The position numbers were made by a program, and so were the translations under genes. A stretch of DNA of 64,000 bases from AWTP1-9 sp035703165. Lineage in GTDB: Bacteria; Bacteroidota; Bacteroidia; Chitinophagales; Chitinophagaceae. Positions within the stretch are counted from its first letter, which is position 1; each line of letters opens with the position of its first letter. Shown here in pieces: positions 19,271 through 27,983 of this stretch. The notes under the pieces are model-generated. The model did not search any database. It was not told where the DNA came from and was given only the letters and a program-made list of their open reading frames with translations. Location of the stretch: positions 1 to 64,000 of the forward strand of contig DASSYR010000082.1 in NCBI GenBank assembly GCA_035703165.1. The letters are read 5' to 3'.

Positions 19271-20179
19271 ATGGAAAATAACACTTCATTACAACAGCAA
19301 TTACTTGAAGCCGGTGTTCATTTTGGTCACCTGCGTAAGAAGTGGAACCCGAAGATGCTGCCTTACATCTTTGCTGAAAAAAAAGGCATTCACATTATTG
19401 ATTTAAACAAAACAGTAGAGGGTTTACAGGAATGCGCTGCCGCTATGAAACAAATAGCTAAAAGTGGTAAAAAGATAATGTTTGTGGGTACTAAAAAGCA
19501 GGCAAAAGAAATTGTTACAGAGTGTGCGCAAAAAGTAAACATGCCTTACGTAACTGAAAGATGGTTGGGTGGTATGCTAACTAACTTCAATACCGTTCGC
19601 AAAAGTGTTAAGAAAATGCAGAGTATTGAAAAAATGCTGAATGATGGTACTTTGGACAGCATTACCAAAAAAGAACGTTTAACCCTTACCCGTGATAAAG
19701 AAAAGATGGAAAAAGTGCTGGGTGGTATTGCACAATTAGGTCGTATTCCGGCAGCCTTGTTTGTTGTGGATATTGGCCATGAGCATATTGCTCTTGCAGA
19801 AGCAAAGCGTTTGGGTATTACAACTTTTGGAATGGTTGATACAAATTGTGATCCTAATAAAATTGATTTTGCTGTGCCTGCTAATGACGATGCTACAAAA
19901 TCAATTGCTATTATTACCCAATATATTACGGCTGCCATTGCAGAGGGGTTAGCCGAAAGACAAATGGAGAAATCAGAAGAAGTGGAGGAAGTGGAAGAAC
20001 AAACAGAAAAGAGCTCTAAGTTTGAGGTGGAAGGAGAAGAAGCATCCAGAGAAAGAAGAGGTGGTGGCGGACAGCGTCGCGGAGGCCAGGGGAGTACTCA
20101 TGGCGGAAGAGGTGGAAGTGGCAACGCACCCAAGCGTAGGGGGGGGCCGCCTGCTTCTAAAAGAACTTCTGCCAGATAA
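19271..20179 (+). CDS. rpsB: 30S ribosomal protein S2 with long charged/RG-rich tail
   Basis: A 302-residue S2, a small-subunit protein at the platform-head junction that recruits S1. The core (residues 1-~230) is canonical: LLEAGVHFGHLRKKWNPKM, KKIMFVGTKKQAKEIV, ERWLGGMLTNF, LFVVDIGHEHIALAEAKRL. Residues ~232-302 are an extra tail, first acidic (EEVEEVEEQTEK) then Arg/Gly-rich (RRGGGGQRRGGQG, GGRGGSG, KRRGGPP). Bacterial S2 is usually 230-260 residues; low-complexity tails occur in Bacteroidota, but this RG-rich one is notable. The tail contains an 8-G run (20139-20146 region) prone to sequencing or replication slippage. tsf follows. Confidence 0.97.
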   Translation: MENNTSLQQQLLEAGVHFGHLRKKWNPKMLPYIFAEKKGIHIIDLNKTVEGLQECAAAMKQIAKSGKKIMFVGTKKQAKEIVTECAQKVNMPYVTERWLGGMLTNFNTVRKSVKKMQSIEKMLNDGTLDSITKKERLTLTRDKEKMEKVLGGIAQLGRIPAALFVVDIGHEHIALAEAKRLGITTFGMVDTNCDPNKIDFAVPANDDATKSIAIITQYITAAIAEGLAERQMEKSEEVEEVEEQTEKSSKFEVEGEEASRERRGGGGQRRGGQGSTHGGRGGSGNAPKRRGGPPASKRTSAR

Positions 20180-20257
20180 CAGATTTTTAAACGGTTACGA
20201 TTATGTAAATGAGGTATTCATTTTCTGATTTTCTAATCTTCAAATTTTTTAATTACG

Positions 20258-21103
20258 ATGTCAACAGCATTAACTATAACAGCAGCAGATATAAATAAAT
20301 TACGCCAGGCCACCGGAGCCGGGATGATGGATTGTCGTAAAGCGTTAACAGAATCAAATGGCGATTTTGAAGCGGCCATTGACTGGTTGCGCAAAAAAGG
20401 AGCAAAAGTTGCCGCCTTACGTGGCGACCGAGATGCAAAAGAGGGAGTAGTATTGGCGAAAACAACAAAGGATAATAAAACCGGTATCGCTTTATGCGTT
20501 AGCTGTGAAACAGATTTTGTAAGTAAGAATGCTGATTTTGTAGCATTTGCTCAATCTATTATGGACGCAGCTATTACTGCTAATGTAAAGTCTATAGACG
20601 AGCTAAATAAGGTGGAAATCAACGGTACAAAAATAGCCGACCTGGTTAATGATAAACTGGCTTCTATTGGTGAAAAGATCGGTATTTCTAAATTTGAAAG
20701 AATTGATGCCGATTACGTTTCTTCTTATATACACGGTGCAAATCGTATAGGGGTTTTAGTTGGTTTTAGTAAAACAGTTTCTGCAGATACAGGAAAGGAT
20801 ATTGCCATGCAAATTGCAGCAATGAATCCGGTAGCCGTTGATCCTGAAAGTGTGCCTGCTTCAACTTTGGAAAGAGAGAGAGCAATTGTAACAGAACAAA
20901 TTACTGCTGACCCTAAAATGGCAGGTAAACCCGCAGAAATGATTGCTAAAATTGCTGATGGAAAACTTAATGCTTTTTTTAAAGAGCAAACATTATTGGC
21001 ACAAGCATTTGTAAAAGACGGAAGCAAGAGTGTGGGTGATTATTTAAAATCTGTGGCTGCTGATGCAAAAGTTACCTCTTTTAAAAGGGTAGCCTTGGGA
21101 TAA
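20258..21103 (+). CDS. tsf: Translation elongation factor Ts
   Basis: A 281-residue EF-Ts, the nucleotide exchange factor for EF-Tu. The N-terminal UBA-like domain reads ADINKLRQATGAGMMDCRKAL. The EF-Tu-contacting TDFV motif is in SCETDFVSKNADFVAFA, followed by the core dimerisation domain. It is directly downstream of rpsB, the conserved rpsB-tsf order, with pyrH following after one intervening minus-strand gene. A strong hairpin (21129-21157) ends the transcript. Confidence 0.98.
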   Translation: MSTALTITAADINKLRQATGAGMMDCRKALTESNGDFEAAIDWLRKKGAKVAALRGDRDAKEGVVLAKTTKDNKTGIALCVSCETDFVSKNADFVAFAQSIMDAAITANVKSIDELNKVEINGTKIADLVNDKLASIGEKIGISKFERIDADYVSSYIHGANRIGVLVGFSKTVSADTGKDIAMQIAAMNPVAVDPESVPASTLERERAIVTEQITADPKMAGKPAEMIAKIADGKLNAFFKEQTLLAQAFVKDGSKSVGDYLKSVAADAKVTSFKRVALG

Positions 21104-21128
21104 GCTACTTGTTTAATAAAACATTATG

Positions 21129-21162
21129 AGAAAGGGAAGTGATATGCTTCCCTTTCTGTTTT
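21129..21162. terminator. Bidirectional terminator between tsf and the prohibitin-like gene
   Basis: AGAAAGGGAAG (21129-21139) pairs perfectly with CTTCCCTTTCT (21147-21157), with a seven-base loop, followed by GTTTTC. It sits between convergent genes and can serve both. Confidence 0.8.
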
Positions 21163-21169
21163 CGATAAT

Positions 21170-22075
21170 TTAATTTCTGCCATCCAAAAGAATAGGAGCA
21201 CTACCCTTACCTAATACTATTATTTTAGAATTTTGAGAGGAGGCGAGCTCTTTCATTGCTTTAATTTGTTCATACTGCAATTGCTTATCGGTAAGATTTT
21301 CGCTAATAATTTTTTGATAATCAGAAATACCCTGGGCTTCTACCCGCTTTCGTTCTGCTTCCAGCTTTTCTTTTTGCAAAACAAATTGCATTTTTTGTGC
21401 ATCTTGTTCTGCATTTATTTTTTGTTCGATAACAGTTTTTACAGAGGTTGGTAGTGTTATGTTTCTTACTAATAAATTTTCTAAAAGCAGCCCTCTTTTC
21501 CTAAACTCATCTTCAATACCTTTAAAAATACGAGTTTGAAATTCGTCTCTTTTGGTGGAGTACAAAGCAATGGCATCATAGTAAACAGCATTGTCACGAA
21601 TTTTTGTACGGGCAATCGGCCGCACAATTTTAGACTGGTAGTCAATCCCAATTTCTCTTAACATTCTTGGTGCATCCGATCGGTTTACTTTAAACAGGAC
21701 GGTGAGATCAATTGTTACCTCCAGCCCGTCTGCCGTCAAAACTCTGATGGCATCATCACCTGTTTGCGCCCCTTCATCATGCACGCCACTCATCGTATAA
21801 TTTTGAGTTTTTATATCAAGTTTTTCAATTTCATACAATGGATTTATAAAGTGTAATCCGCTTTCTAACACATCTGGCTGAACATTACCAAATAATTTTT
21901 TGACTCCTACATGGCCAGCTTCAATCTGCACAAAGCAGGCAGAAATAATTCCGATGCACAATACTAATAAACCAAAGTAAATTATTCCACTTCTCAAGCG
22001 ACTGATATTTTCTTTGAAGGAACGTAAAGCAAAACCGGTAATTAAAATTATAATACCGAATATAATTAAAAACAT
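21170..22075 (-). CDS. Prohibitin/SPFH-domain membrane protein
   Basis: A 301-residue SPFH (stomatin/prohibitin/HflKC) family protein. Two hydrophobic segments at the N-terminus (FLIIFGIIILITGFAL and GIIYFGLLVLCIGIISACF) are followed by the prohibitin block VQIEAGHVGVKKLFGNVQP and a long coiled coil (EQKINAEQDAQKMQFVLQK onward). Such proteins form large ring scaffolds in the membrane, often with FtsH, and organise membrane domains. It stands alone on the minus strand between tsf and pyrH. Partner unknown. Confidence 0.9.
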   Translation of the reverse strand: MFLIIFGIIILITGFALRSFKENISRLRSGIIYFGLLVLCIGIISACFVQIEAGHVGVKKLFGNVQPDVLESGLHFINPLYEIEKLDIKTQNYTMSGVHDEGAQTGDDAIRVLTADGLEVTIDLTVLFKVNRSDAPRMLREIGIDYQSKIVRPIARTKIRDNAVYYDAIALYSTKRDEFQTRIFKGIEDEFRKRGLLLENLLVRNITLPTSVKTVIEQKINAEQDAQKMQFVLQKEKLEAERKRVEAQGISDYQKIISENLTDKQLQYEQIKAMKELASSQNSKIIVLGKGSAPILLDGRN

Positions 22076-22205
22076 AGCTAAGATTTTGAGATGTAAATGT
22101 ACCTTGTTTTTAATTATTAATAGGTTGAATTGTTTTTTCCGGGTAGCAGATGATTGATAAAACAGCCAGGAATCTTTAAATACTATTGTTGTTTAATATT
22201 GGCTA

Positions 22206-22233
22206 TTGCTAACCGGATGTTTCCTTATCTTCG
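22206..22233 (+). promoter_or_regulatory. Candidate promoter of pyrH
   Basis: TTG (22206-22208), a 17-base gap and TATCTTCG (22226-22233, one base off TAnnTTTG) lie 23 bases before the pyrH ATG. Confidence 0.4.
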
Positions 22234-22256
22234 TTTAGCAAAATACTTTTCTTCTT

Positions 22257-22970
22257 ATGCTTCCAAAGTACAAACGTATTCTTCTTAAGCTCTCCGGCGA
22301 ATCTTTAATGGGCGATGGTAGTTTTGGTTTGGCGCCTTCCGTAATTGAGCAGTATGCAAATGAAATAAAGCGCATTACTGATTTGGGTGTGCAGGTGGCA
22401 GTAGTTATAGGAGGCGGTAATATTTATAGAGGTATGAATGAAAATGAAACAGGAATTGAAAGAGCCCAGGGCGATTATATGGGTATGTTGGCTACAGTAA
22501 TTAACGGGATGGCAGTGCAAAGTATGCTGGAGAAAATTGGTGTATATACACGTTTGCAAAGTGCAATTAAAATGGAGCAAATAGCAGAACCTTATATCCG
22601 TCGCCGGGCAATTCGCCATTTGGAAAAAGGGCGAGTTGTTATATTTGGAGCCGGCACCGGTAATCCATATTTTACTACCGATACAGCTGGCTCTTTGCGA
22701 GCTATTGAGATTAATGCAGATGTTATTTTAAAAGGTACAAGGGTGGATGGCATTTATTCTGCCGATCCGGAGAAAAATCCGGCTGCAACAAAATTTGACA
22801 AATTAACTTTTCAGGAGTGCATAACCAAAGATTTAAGAGTAATGGATATGACGGCTTTTACACTTTGCATGGAAAATAAGCTGCCAATTATTGTTTTTGA
22901 TATGAATAAACCCGGTAATTTGTTAAAAGTAATAACTGGCGAAAAGGTTGGCACTATTGTAAGTGATTAA
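22257..22970 (+). CDS. pyrH: UMP kinase
   Basis: A 237-residue bacterial UMP kinase (amino-acid-kinase fold), which phosphorylates UMP to UDP in pyrimidine synthesis. Motifs: KRILLKLSGESLMG, VAVVIGGGNIYRG, GAGTGNPYFTTDTA and ILKGTRVDGIYSADPEKNP. Full length. In many genomes it follows tsf, as here with one inverted gene in between. Confidence 0.98.
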   Translation: MLPKYKRILLKLSGESLMGDGSFGLAPSVIEQYANEIKRITDLGVQVAVVIGGGNIYRGMNENETGIERAQGDYMGMLATVINGMAVQSMLEKIGVYTRLQSAIKMEQIAEPYIRRRAIRHLEKGRVVIFGAGTGNPYFTTDTAGSLRAIEINADVILKGTRVDGIYSADPEKNPAATKFDKLTFQECITKDLRVMDMTAFTLCMENKLPIIVFDMNKPGNLLKVITGEKVGTIVSD

Positions 22971-23162
22971 TAAACATGCTATTCTAAATTGAATTAAGAT
23001 ATTTAATTATTAGGGATCTATTCGCTTGCATAAATTAAAAGAATAGAGTACATTTATTGACCAAATCCTTCACAAAGACTTTTCAATTCCAATTTCCCGG
23101 AAAATATATTTTAAGCGGTACAAAATTTTTACTTAAAAAGTTGTAAGCTTTAATCCGGGCGT

Positions 23163-24326
23163 ATGATTTTAATTTTTTTATTCTTTTTTAAGGAGATACT
23201 TCTCTTAGTATCAATTGCTGTGTTGGTATTTTTTTTATCCAAACACTATTTTAAATCTTTTATTTGGGCACAGCAGTTCGTTTACCCTTTACAAAATAGC
23301 CTTAACCGATGGAATCATCATATAGCTGATTGGATGATTCATTATAAACCTACTGTTTGGGTTAATAAAATGTTTTTGAAATTTCACGCTTCGGATAAAA
23401 AGAGGACATATAATAGCCTGTTTACAGGAACCTTGTCGCCTTTTGTGAAAGAAAATAAAAGAGTCGGCTTTTCAAAAAACAAAGAATATGAGGCTTTGCT
23501 AAAAACAGACGAAGAGTTATTAAATGAAATAAAAACCCTCCATCTCCGATTACAAAATAAGGGGGAGCGAATTGTAGAATTGATAAATAGTGAACTAAAT
23601 GCAAGGCAGAAACTTTACAAGGCCCAGGTTCGTAATGATCATTTGGAATGGGAGGTAAACAAGTTGAGACAATTGGGTAATGAAAATATTGTGCTAAGTG
23701 AAACACTAAACTCTCTCCAAAATGAATTAAACGAGGTTTTCTCTAAACTTACAGGAGTGATCAGTAAAAATGAACAGTTAGTATTGGAAGTAGAACGCCT
23801 GAAAAGTATTGAAAGAGATCTTTTTAATGTAATTAGCCACAACAAAGACGGGGAAAAGCAAATAGAAAAAATAAGTTTTTTAGAAAACGATGTTAGATCC
23901 CTTACAGCGGAAAGAGAAATATTGTTATTGCAGGTTCAGGAAATAAAAATGCAAAAACATCACGAGTATGGTAACTTATTAACAGCTTACAAAACAATAT
24001 TGGAGGAGAAAAGCCAATTACAAGATAAAGTTGTTTTATTGGAACGTGAGGTTGCTATTTTATCAAGAAATTTAAATGCCGGTAAACAAAAACTAAACGA
24101 GAGTGCACTTTGGGAAGATAAGTTTATTAAAACTGCAAAAGAACTACATCAAATACAATTGCTGTATGCGTCTATAGAAAGGGAATTGTCTATTTTGCGT
24201 AATAAGGAACAATTGTTAAGAAAAAAAGCAAATCTAGCTGATGGGTTACAAGAGGAATTACGGGTCCGCCTGGTTGACATTGCGGTTTTACAGCAGCAGT
24301 TATTTGAGTGTAGAAAAAATAAATAA
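23163..24326 (+). CDS. Coiled-coil membrane protein, hypothetical
   Basis: A 387-residue protein of unknown function. An N-terminal transmembrane helix (residues ~3-30, LIFLFFFKEILLLVSIAVLVFFL) precedes a short basic stretch. From ~residue 115 to the end a near-continuous heptad-rich, charged coiled coil follows (for example LLNEIKTLHLRLQNKGERI). It therefore looks like a membrane-anchored rod. Possible roles such as envelope scaffolding are guesses. It is isolated between pyrH and pdxH. A short palindrome with T7 (TAAAGCTTTA then TTTTTTT, about 24324-24350) may terminate it. Confidence 0.6.
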   Translation: MILIFLFFFKEILLLVSIAVLVFFLSKHYFKSFIWAQQFVYPLQNSLNRWNHHIADWMIHYKPTVWVNKMFLKFHASDKKRTYNSLFTGTLSPFVKENKRVGFSKNKEYEALLKTDEELLNEIKTLHLRLQNKGERIVELINSELNARQKLYKAQVRNDHLEWEVNKLRQLGNENIVLSETLNSLQNELNEVFSKLTGVISKNEQLVLEVERLKSIERDLFNVISHNKDGEKQIEKISFLENDVRSLTAEREILLLQVQEIKMQKHHEYGNLLTAYKTILEEKSQLQDKVVLLEREVAILSRNLNAGKQKLNESALWEDKFIKTAKELHQIQLLYASIERELSILRNKEQLLRKKANLADGLQEELRVRLVDIAVLQQQLFECRKNK

Positions 24327-24471
24327 AGCTTTATATAATTTTTTTTGTTAATACTACATTAAGGGTAAAGCCATAGTACGGGAAAGAACTTTATGCCTTA
24401 AATCTGGGGAAACCAGTTTGTTTTTAAGCAGGACATTTTTATTTTCCATCAATCCTCTGCAACTTTGTAGT

Positions 24472-25113
24472 ATGACAGATATAGCTTCTATACGCAAAGA
24501 TTACACACAACAAACATTATCAGAAACTGAAGTTTATTCGGAGCCATATTCCCAGTTTACTAAATGGTGGAATGAGGCAGTGGCATCTGATATTGATGAG
24601 GTGAATGCTATGACATTGGCTACTGCATCTGCTGATGGTATTCCTTCAGCAAGAATTGTTCTGTTAAAAGGGTATGACGAAAATGGTTTTGTTTTTTTTA
24701 CTAATTATCAAAGCTACAAGGCCCGCCAGATAGCTGAAAATCCGAGAGCATCTCTTTTGTTTTTTTGGAAAGAGTTGGAAAGACAGGTACGAATTGATGG
24801 GTTAATTGAAAAGGTGAGTGACGCGGAAAGTGATGATTATTTTTTTTCAAGACCGGAAGGGAGTAAGATAGGTGCTTGGGCTTCGCCACAGAGTCATGTT
24901 ATTGCGGGAAGGGAATGGCTGGAACAGAAAGTGGAAGAAGTAAAAGCTTTGTTTGGGAATAAAGAAATTAAACGACCATCTCATTGGGGTGGTTATAGAG
25001 TAAGGGCGGTTGGGTTTGAATTTTGGCAGGGAAGAAGCAGCCGCTTACACGATCGGGTACAATATACATTACAGGAAAATGGCAGTTGGCTAATTGAAAG
25101 GCTGGCGCCCTAA
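24472..25113 (+). CDS. pdxH: Pyridoxamine 5'-phosphate oxidase
   Basis: A 213-residue FMN-dependent oxidase converting pyridoxamine/pyridoxine 5'-phosphate to pyridoxal 5'-phosphate. Family blocks: MTLATASADGIPSARIVLLK, GFVFFTNYQSYKARQIAENP, GSKIGAWASPQSHVI, and the C-terminal RLHDRVQYTLQENGSWLIERLAP. The open frame extends 18 codons upstream, but homologues start at MTDIASIRKDY, so the ATG at 24472 is chosen; a CAACTTTG -7-like element ends five bases before it. Confidence 0.97.
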   Translation: MTDIASIRKDYTQQTLSETEVYSEPYSQFTKWWNEAVASDIDEVNAMTLATASADGIPSARIVLLKGYDENGFVFFTNYQSYKARQIAENPRASLLFFWKELERQVRIDGLIEKVSDAESDDYFFSRPEGSKIGAWASPQSHVIAGREWLEQKVEEVKALFGNKEIKRPSHWGGYRVRAVGFEFWQGRSSRLHDRVQYTLQENGSWLIERLAP

Positions 25114-25185
25114 AATCTTAGCTTCCGCATTTAACACTTTAAAATAATCCCAACTGTCAGATTAAGTCGTAGCTTCTATATTCAA

Positions 25186-25287
25186 TTACTTTTTCTTTGC
25201 AGACTTTTTAACATTGGAAGGTCTTGTTTTACCAAACGATCCTTTAAAGATTTTTCCTTTTTTGGTTTTTTTATCACCCCGGCCCAT
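25186..25287 (-). CDS. 30S ribosomal protein THX
   Basis: A 33-residue, strongly basic protein: it starts MGRGDKKTKKGKIFKGS, continues FGKTRPS and ends in SAKKK. The MGxGDKKTKxGKI start followed by a Gly-Lys-x-Arg-Pro block is the signature of Thx, the small peptide that stabilises the head of the 30S subunit, described in Thermus and found in Bacteroidota. It lies 35 bases past the HU terminator on the same strand and is too short for normal ORF cut-offs. Confidence 0.9.
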   Translation of the reverse strand: MGRGDKKTKKGKIFKGSFGKTRPSNVKKSAKKK

Positions 25288-25322
25288 AGTATTTTATTTT
25301 GTTTGTAAAATAGAAGTAAAAT

Positions 25323-25356
25323 AAAAGCTCCGATAATCTATCATATCGGAGCTTTT
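25323..25356 (-). terminator. Terminator of the HU gene
   Basis: A perfect 13-base-pair stem (AAAAGCTCCGATA with TATCGGAGCTTTT) with an eight-base loop lies 17 bases after the HU stop on the minus strand, and ends in a T-rich stretch. Some readthrough could supply the THX gene. Confidence 0.85.
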
Positions 25357-25372
25357 CCGAAATTCATCGGGA

Positions 25373-25642
25373 TTATAATTTGCTTGCTAATTCTTTACCA
25401 GCTTTAAAGCGAGCAACTTTTTTGGCTTTAATTTTAATCACTTCGCCTGTTTGCGGGTTACGACCGTTGCGGGCAGCACGTTTTGATACTGAAAAGGTAC
25501 CAAAACCTACTAATGTAACTTTACCACCACCTTTTAATGTTTTAGCCACAGCTTCAATAAAAGAATCCAGTGCATCATTAGCCTGTGTTTTAGTAATGCC
25601 TGTGTCGTCGGAAATTTTTGCAATTAAATCAGCTTTGTTCAT
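25373..25642 (-). CDS. hup: HU-family DNA-binding protein
   Basis: An 89-residue histone-like HU, which bends and packages DNA as a dimer. The start is MNKADLIAKISDDTGITKTQA. The beta-arm is GFGTFSVSKRAARNGRNPQTG with the intercalating Pro in the RNP context, and it ends KAGKELASKL. A good promoter (25672-25700) and terminator surround it. Confidence 0.98.
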   Translation of the reverse strand: MNKADLIAKISDDTGITKTQANDALDSFIEAVAKTLKGGGKVTLVGFGTFSVSKRAARNGRNPQTGEVIKIKAKKVARFKAGKELASKL

Positions 25643-25671
25643 GATGAAATAGTTTGTTTTTTAAACTGCGA

Positions 25672-25700
25672 CAAATTTATAGGCTTTTTAATTAAAGCAA
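25672..25700 (-). promoter_or_regulatory. Promoter of the HU gene
   Basis: On the minus strand: TTTTG (-33, TTG at complement 25698-25700), 18 bases, then perfect TAAATTTG (complement 25672-25679). The start point is predicted about 25 bases before the ATG. The stretch 25701-25906 beyond it is AT-rich with no supported gene. Confidence 0.65.
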
Positions 25701-25906
25701 AATTTTTTTTAAATTATTACTGCTTATTACAATCTGAAATTTTTTGCAGTTTAAAATTTTATTGTACATAAAGATAAAAGGAAATAATTGTTTTTTAATT
25801 CTCTGAAAAACAAAGAACAAAGAGGTTGGCAATCTAAAGTTTTTGTTTTTTATTTCACCGGGAGATGTATTTTTTTGTTCTCCTAGTAAAAGTTTTTTAT
25901 CCACAC

Positions 25907-26212
25907 TTACTGCACAAGCTCCATTACTGTACGAAATGCTACAAAACGATTGCCCCATTTTTTTGTGGCTTTTTCCCGAAGTTGAGGTGCAAATTCCAAA
26001 AGGTATATGTTGTATTTTTCTTTCGACAAAGTAAAATATTGAATAATATAAGTTACTCCATCCGTTTCATCCTGCTCAAGCAAGTGAAAAAATTTATAGG
26101 AATCAAACAGACCGGTTGCCATTATTTCAGGAATATGCTCATCTTTTTGCCAGCGAACCCATTCATTAATGATTGTGGGGTCCACTTTCATAGTAATGTT
26201 GTAAACAAGCAT
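25907..26212 (-). CDS. DUF4286 family protein
   Basis: A 101-residue small protein matching what I know of the Bacteroidota DUF4286 family (MLVYNITMKVDPTIINEWVRW, ending in FRTVMELVQ; dimeric ferredoxin-like fold expected). Function unknown. It starts one base before the exonuclease III stop region (gap of 1 base at 26213), so it is co-transcribed with xth. Confidence 0.85.
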   Translation of the reverse strand: MLVYNITMKVDPTIINEWVRWQKDEHIPEIMATGLFDSYKFFHLLEQDETDGVTYIIQYFTLSKEKYNIYLLEFAPQLREKATKKWGNRFVAFRTVMELVQ

Positions 26213-26213
26213 A

Positions 26214-26984
26214 TTATTTTAACTTAAGTTCCAGGTAAACCGGGCAGTGATCGCTATGTTTGACTTCCGGATAAATTTCGGCATCTTTTATGTGCTTTTT
26301 TAAAGGTTCTGTTACTGTAATGTAATCAATACGCCAGCCTTTGTTATTTGCTCTTACGCTCGGAAACCGTTGACTCCACCAGCTATAGCGATGTGGTTCA
26401 GAATGTTTTTCACGAAAAGTGTCAATCCAACCACTGTTTAAAAATTTAGTCATCCATTCTCTTTCTTCGGGTAAAAAACCAGAAGAGTTTTTGTTGCCTT
26501 TGGGATCGTGTATATCTATTTCTTTGTGGGCAATATTATAATCGCCACATAAAATGAGGTTGGGGTATTTCTTTTTCAATTTGTTGAGATACGTATAAAA
26601 CTCATCCAACCATTTATATTTAAAATCCTGTCTTTCATCGCCGCTTGTTCCACTCGGAAAATAGGCGTTAATTAATCTTACTTCGCCAAAATCAAGTTGG
26701 ATTACTCTTCCTTCATCGTCGCTTGCCCCATGTCCATTTCCATATTCTACTTTATCTGGTTTTATTTTGGTAAATACAGCGACTCCGCTATATCCTTTTT
26801 TTTGGGCGCTAAACCAATAATCGTAATAGCCTAAATCGGTAAACTGCTTGTGGTCCACATTATCTTTTTGTGCCTTGGTTTCCTGTATGCATATAACATC
26901 CGCCGGATTTGTTTTCAGCCATTCAATAAAACCTTTGTTTATAGCAGCCCGAATACCATTTACATTATAGGAAACAATACGCAT
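26214..26984 (-). CDS. xth: Exodeoxyribonuclease III
   Basis: A 256-residue AP endonuclease / 3'-5' exonuclease of the ExoIII (endonuclease-exonuclease-phosphatase) family, acting in base-excision repair. Motifs: MRIVSYNVNGIRAA, ICIQETKAQ (metal-binding Glu), LCGDYNIAH, GWRIDYITVT, and the catalytic SDHCPV near the C-terminus. Full length. First gene of a pair with the DUF4286 gene. Confidence 0.96.
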   Translation of the reverse strand: MRIVSYNVNGIRAAINKGFIEWLKTNPADVICIQETKAQKDNVDHKQFTDLGYYDYWFSAQKKGYSGVAVFTKIKPDKVEYGNGHGASDDEGRVIQLDFGEVRLINAYFPSGTSGDERQDFKYKWLDEFYTYLNKLKKKYPNLILCGDYNIAHKEIDIHDPKGNKNSSGFLPEEREWMTKFLNSGWIDTFREKHSEPHRYSWWSQRFPSVRANNKGWRIDYITVTEPLKKHIKDAEIYPEVKHSDHCPVYLELKLK

Positions 26985-27032
26985 TATAATTTTCTTAAGT
27001 GATGAATATTTATTATTGATATGTATTGTAGT

Positions 27033-27842
27033 TTACCTCCCGTCACCGTCTAATAGATTGCCTAATCCACCTAATATACTTCCTTCTTCTTTTCTATTAT
27101 AGGTTCCGTATGCCAAAATACGGCTGGCAAGACGACTAATGGGTAAGGTTTGCAACCAAACTTTTCCCGGCCCGCGAAGTGTGGCAAAAAACAATCCTTC
27201 ACCGCCGAATAGAGTATTTTTGATTCCTCCCACAAATTGTATATCAAAATCTATATTATGTGTGTAAGCTACTATGCAACCGGTATCAATTTTAAGTATT
27301 TCACCCGGCACCAGTGTTCTTTCTGTAACGTGACCACCTGCGTGAACAAAAGCCATTCCGTCGCCTTCTAATTTTTGCATTATAAATCCTTCGCCACCAA
27401 AAATACCTGTACCCAATCTTTTTTGGAAGGCGATGCCTACGCTAACACCTTTGGCTGCGCATAGAAATGCATCTTTTTGACAAATTAATTTTCCATCAAA
27501 TTGCAGTAGATCCATGGGAATAATTTTTCCCGGGTAAGGTGAGGCAAAACTTACTCTTCTTTTTCCATTTACCAAATTGGTAAAGGCTGTCATAAATAAA
27601 CTTTCGCCGGTAAGTAATCTTTTACCTGCAGAAAACAATTTGCCTACAAATCCTTGTTGTTGTGATCCATCTCCAAATATAGTTTGCATCTGGATGCCGT
27701 CTTCCATAAACATAAAAGCGCCGCTTTCTGCAATAGCAGTTTCCTGGGGATCTAACTCAATTTCTACATACTGCATTTCTTCTCCAAAAACGCGGTAATC
27801 AATTTCATGGTTGCTTCGTTGGGGCGCATATGTATTTTCCAT
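27033..27842 (-). CDS. TIGR00266/AIM24 family protein
   Basis: A 269-residue protein of the AIM24/TIGR00266 family (beta-rich, tryptophan-attenuator-like fold). Family blocks: MQYVEIELDPQETAIAESGA, GKRLLTGESLFMTAFTN, IIPMDLLQFDGKLICQKDAF and LFGGEGLFFATLRGPGKVWLQT. Molecular function unknown. It is a single gene in a separate unit 48 bases upstream of xth. Confidence 0.93.
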   Translation of the reverse strand: MENTYAPQRSNHEIDYRVFGEEMQYVEIELDPQETAIAESGAFMFMEDGIQMQTIFGDGSQQQGFVGKLFSAGKRLLTGESLFMTAFTNLVNGKRRVSFASPYPGKIIPMDLLQFDGKLICQKDAFLCAAKGVSVGIAFQKRLGTGIFGGEGFIMQKLEGDGMAFVHAGGHVTERTLVPGEILKIDTGCIVAYTHNIDFDIQFVGGIKNTLFGGEGLFFATLRGPGKVWLQTLPISRLASRILAYGTYNRKEEGSILGGLGNLLDGDGR

Positions 27843-27983
27843 TTTATCTGTTTTTTATTGTAAATACAAAATTAATAAGTCGTACCAATACAATCAGGCT
27901 TGTTATTAGGTTTTTGTTAGAAGTGTAATTCTCTTCGGTTATTGAAATGTTTTTATATTCTTTTAAAAAATATTTTGTGCTAT

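Noticed and set aside
20022..20228. Overlapping +1 frame inside the rpsB tail
   Set aside because: A shadow frame created by the repetitive GA/GG-rich tail; the S2 frame is continuous and ends properly.
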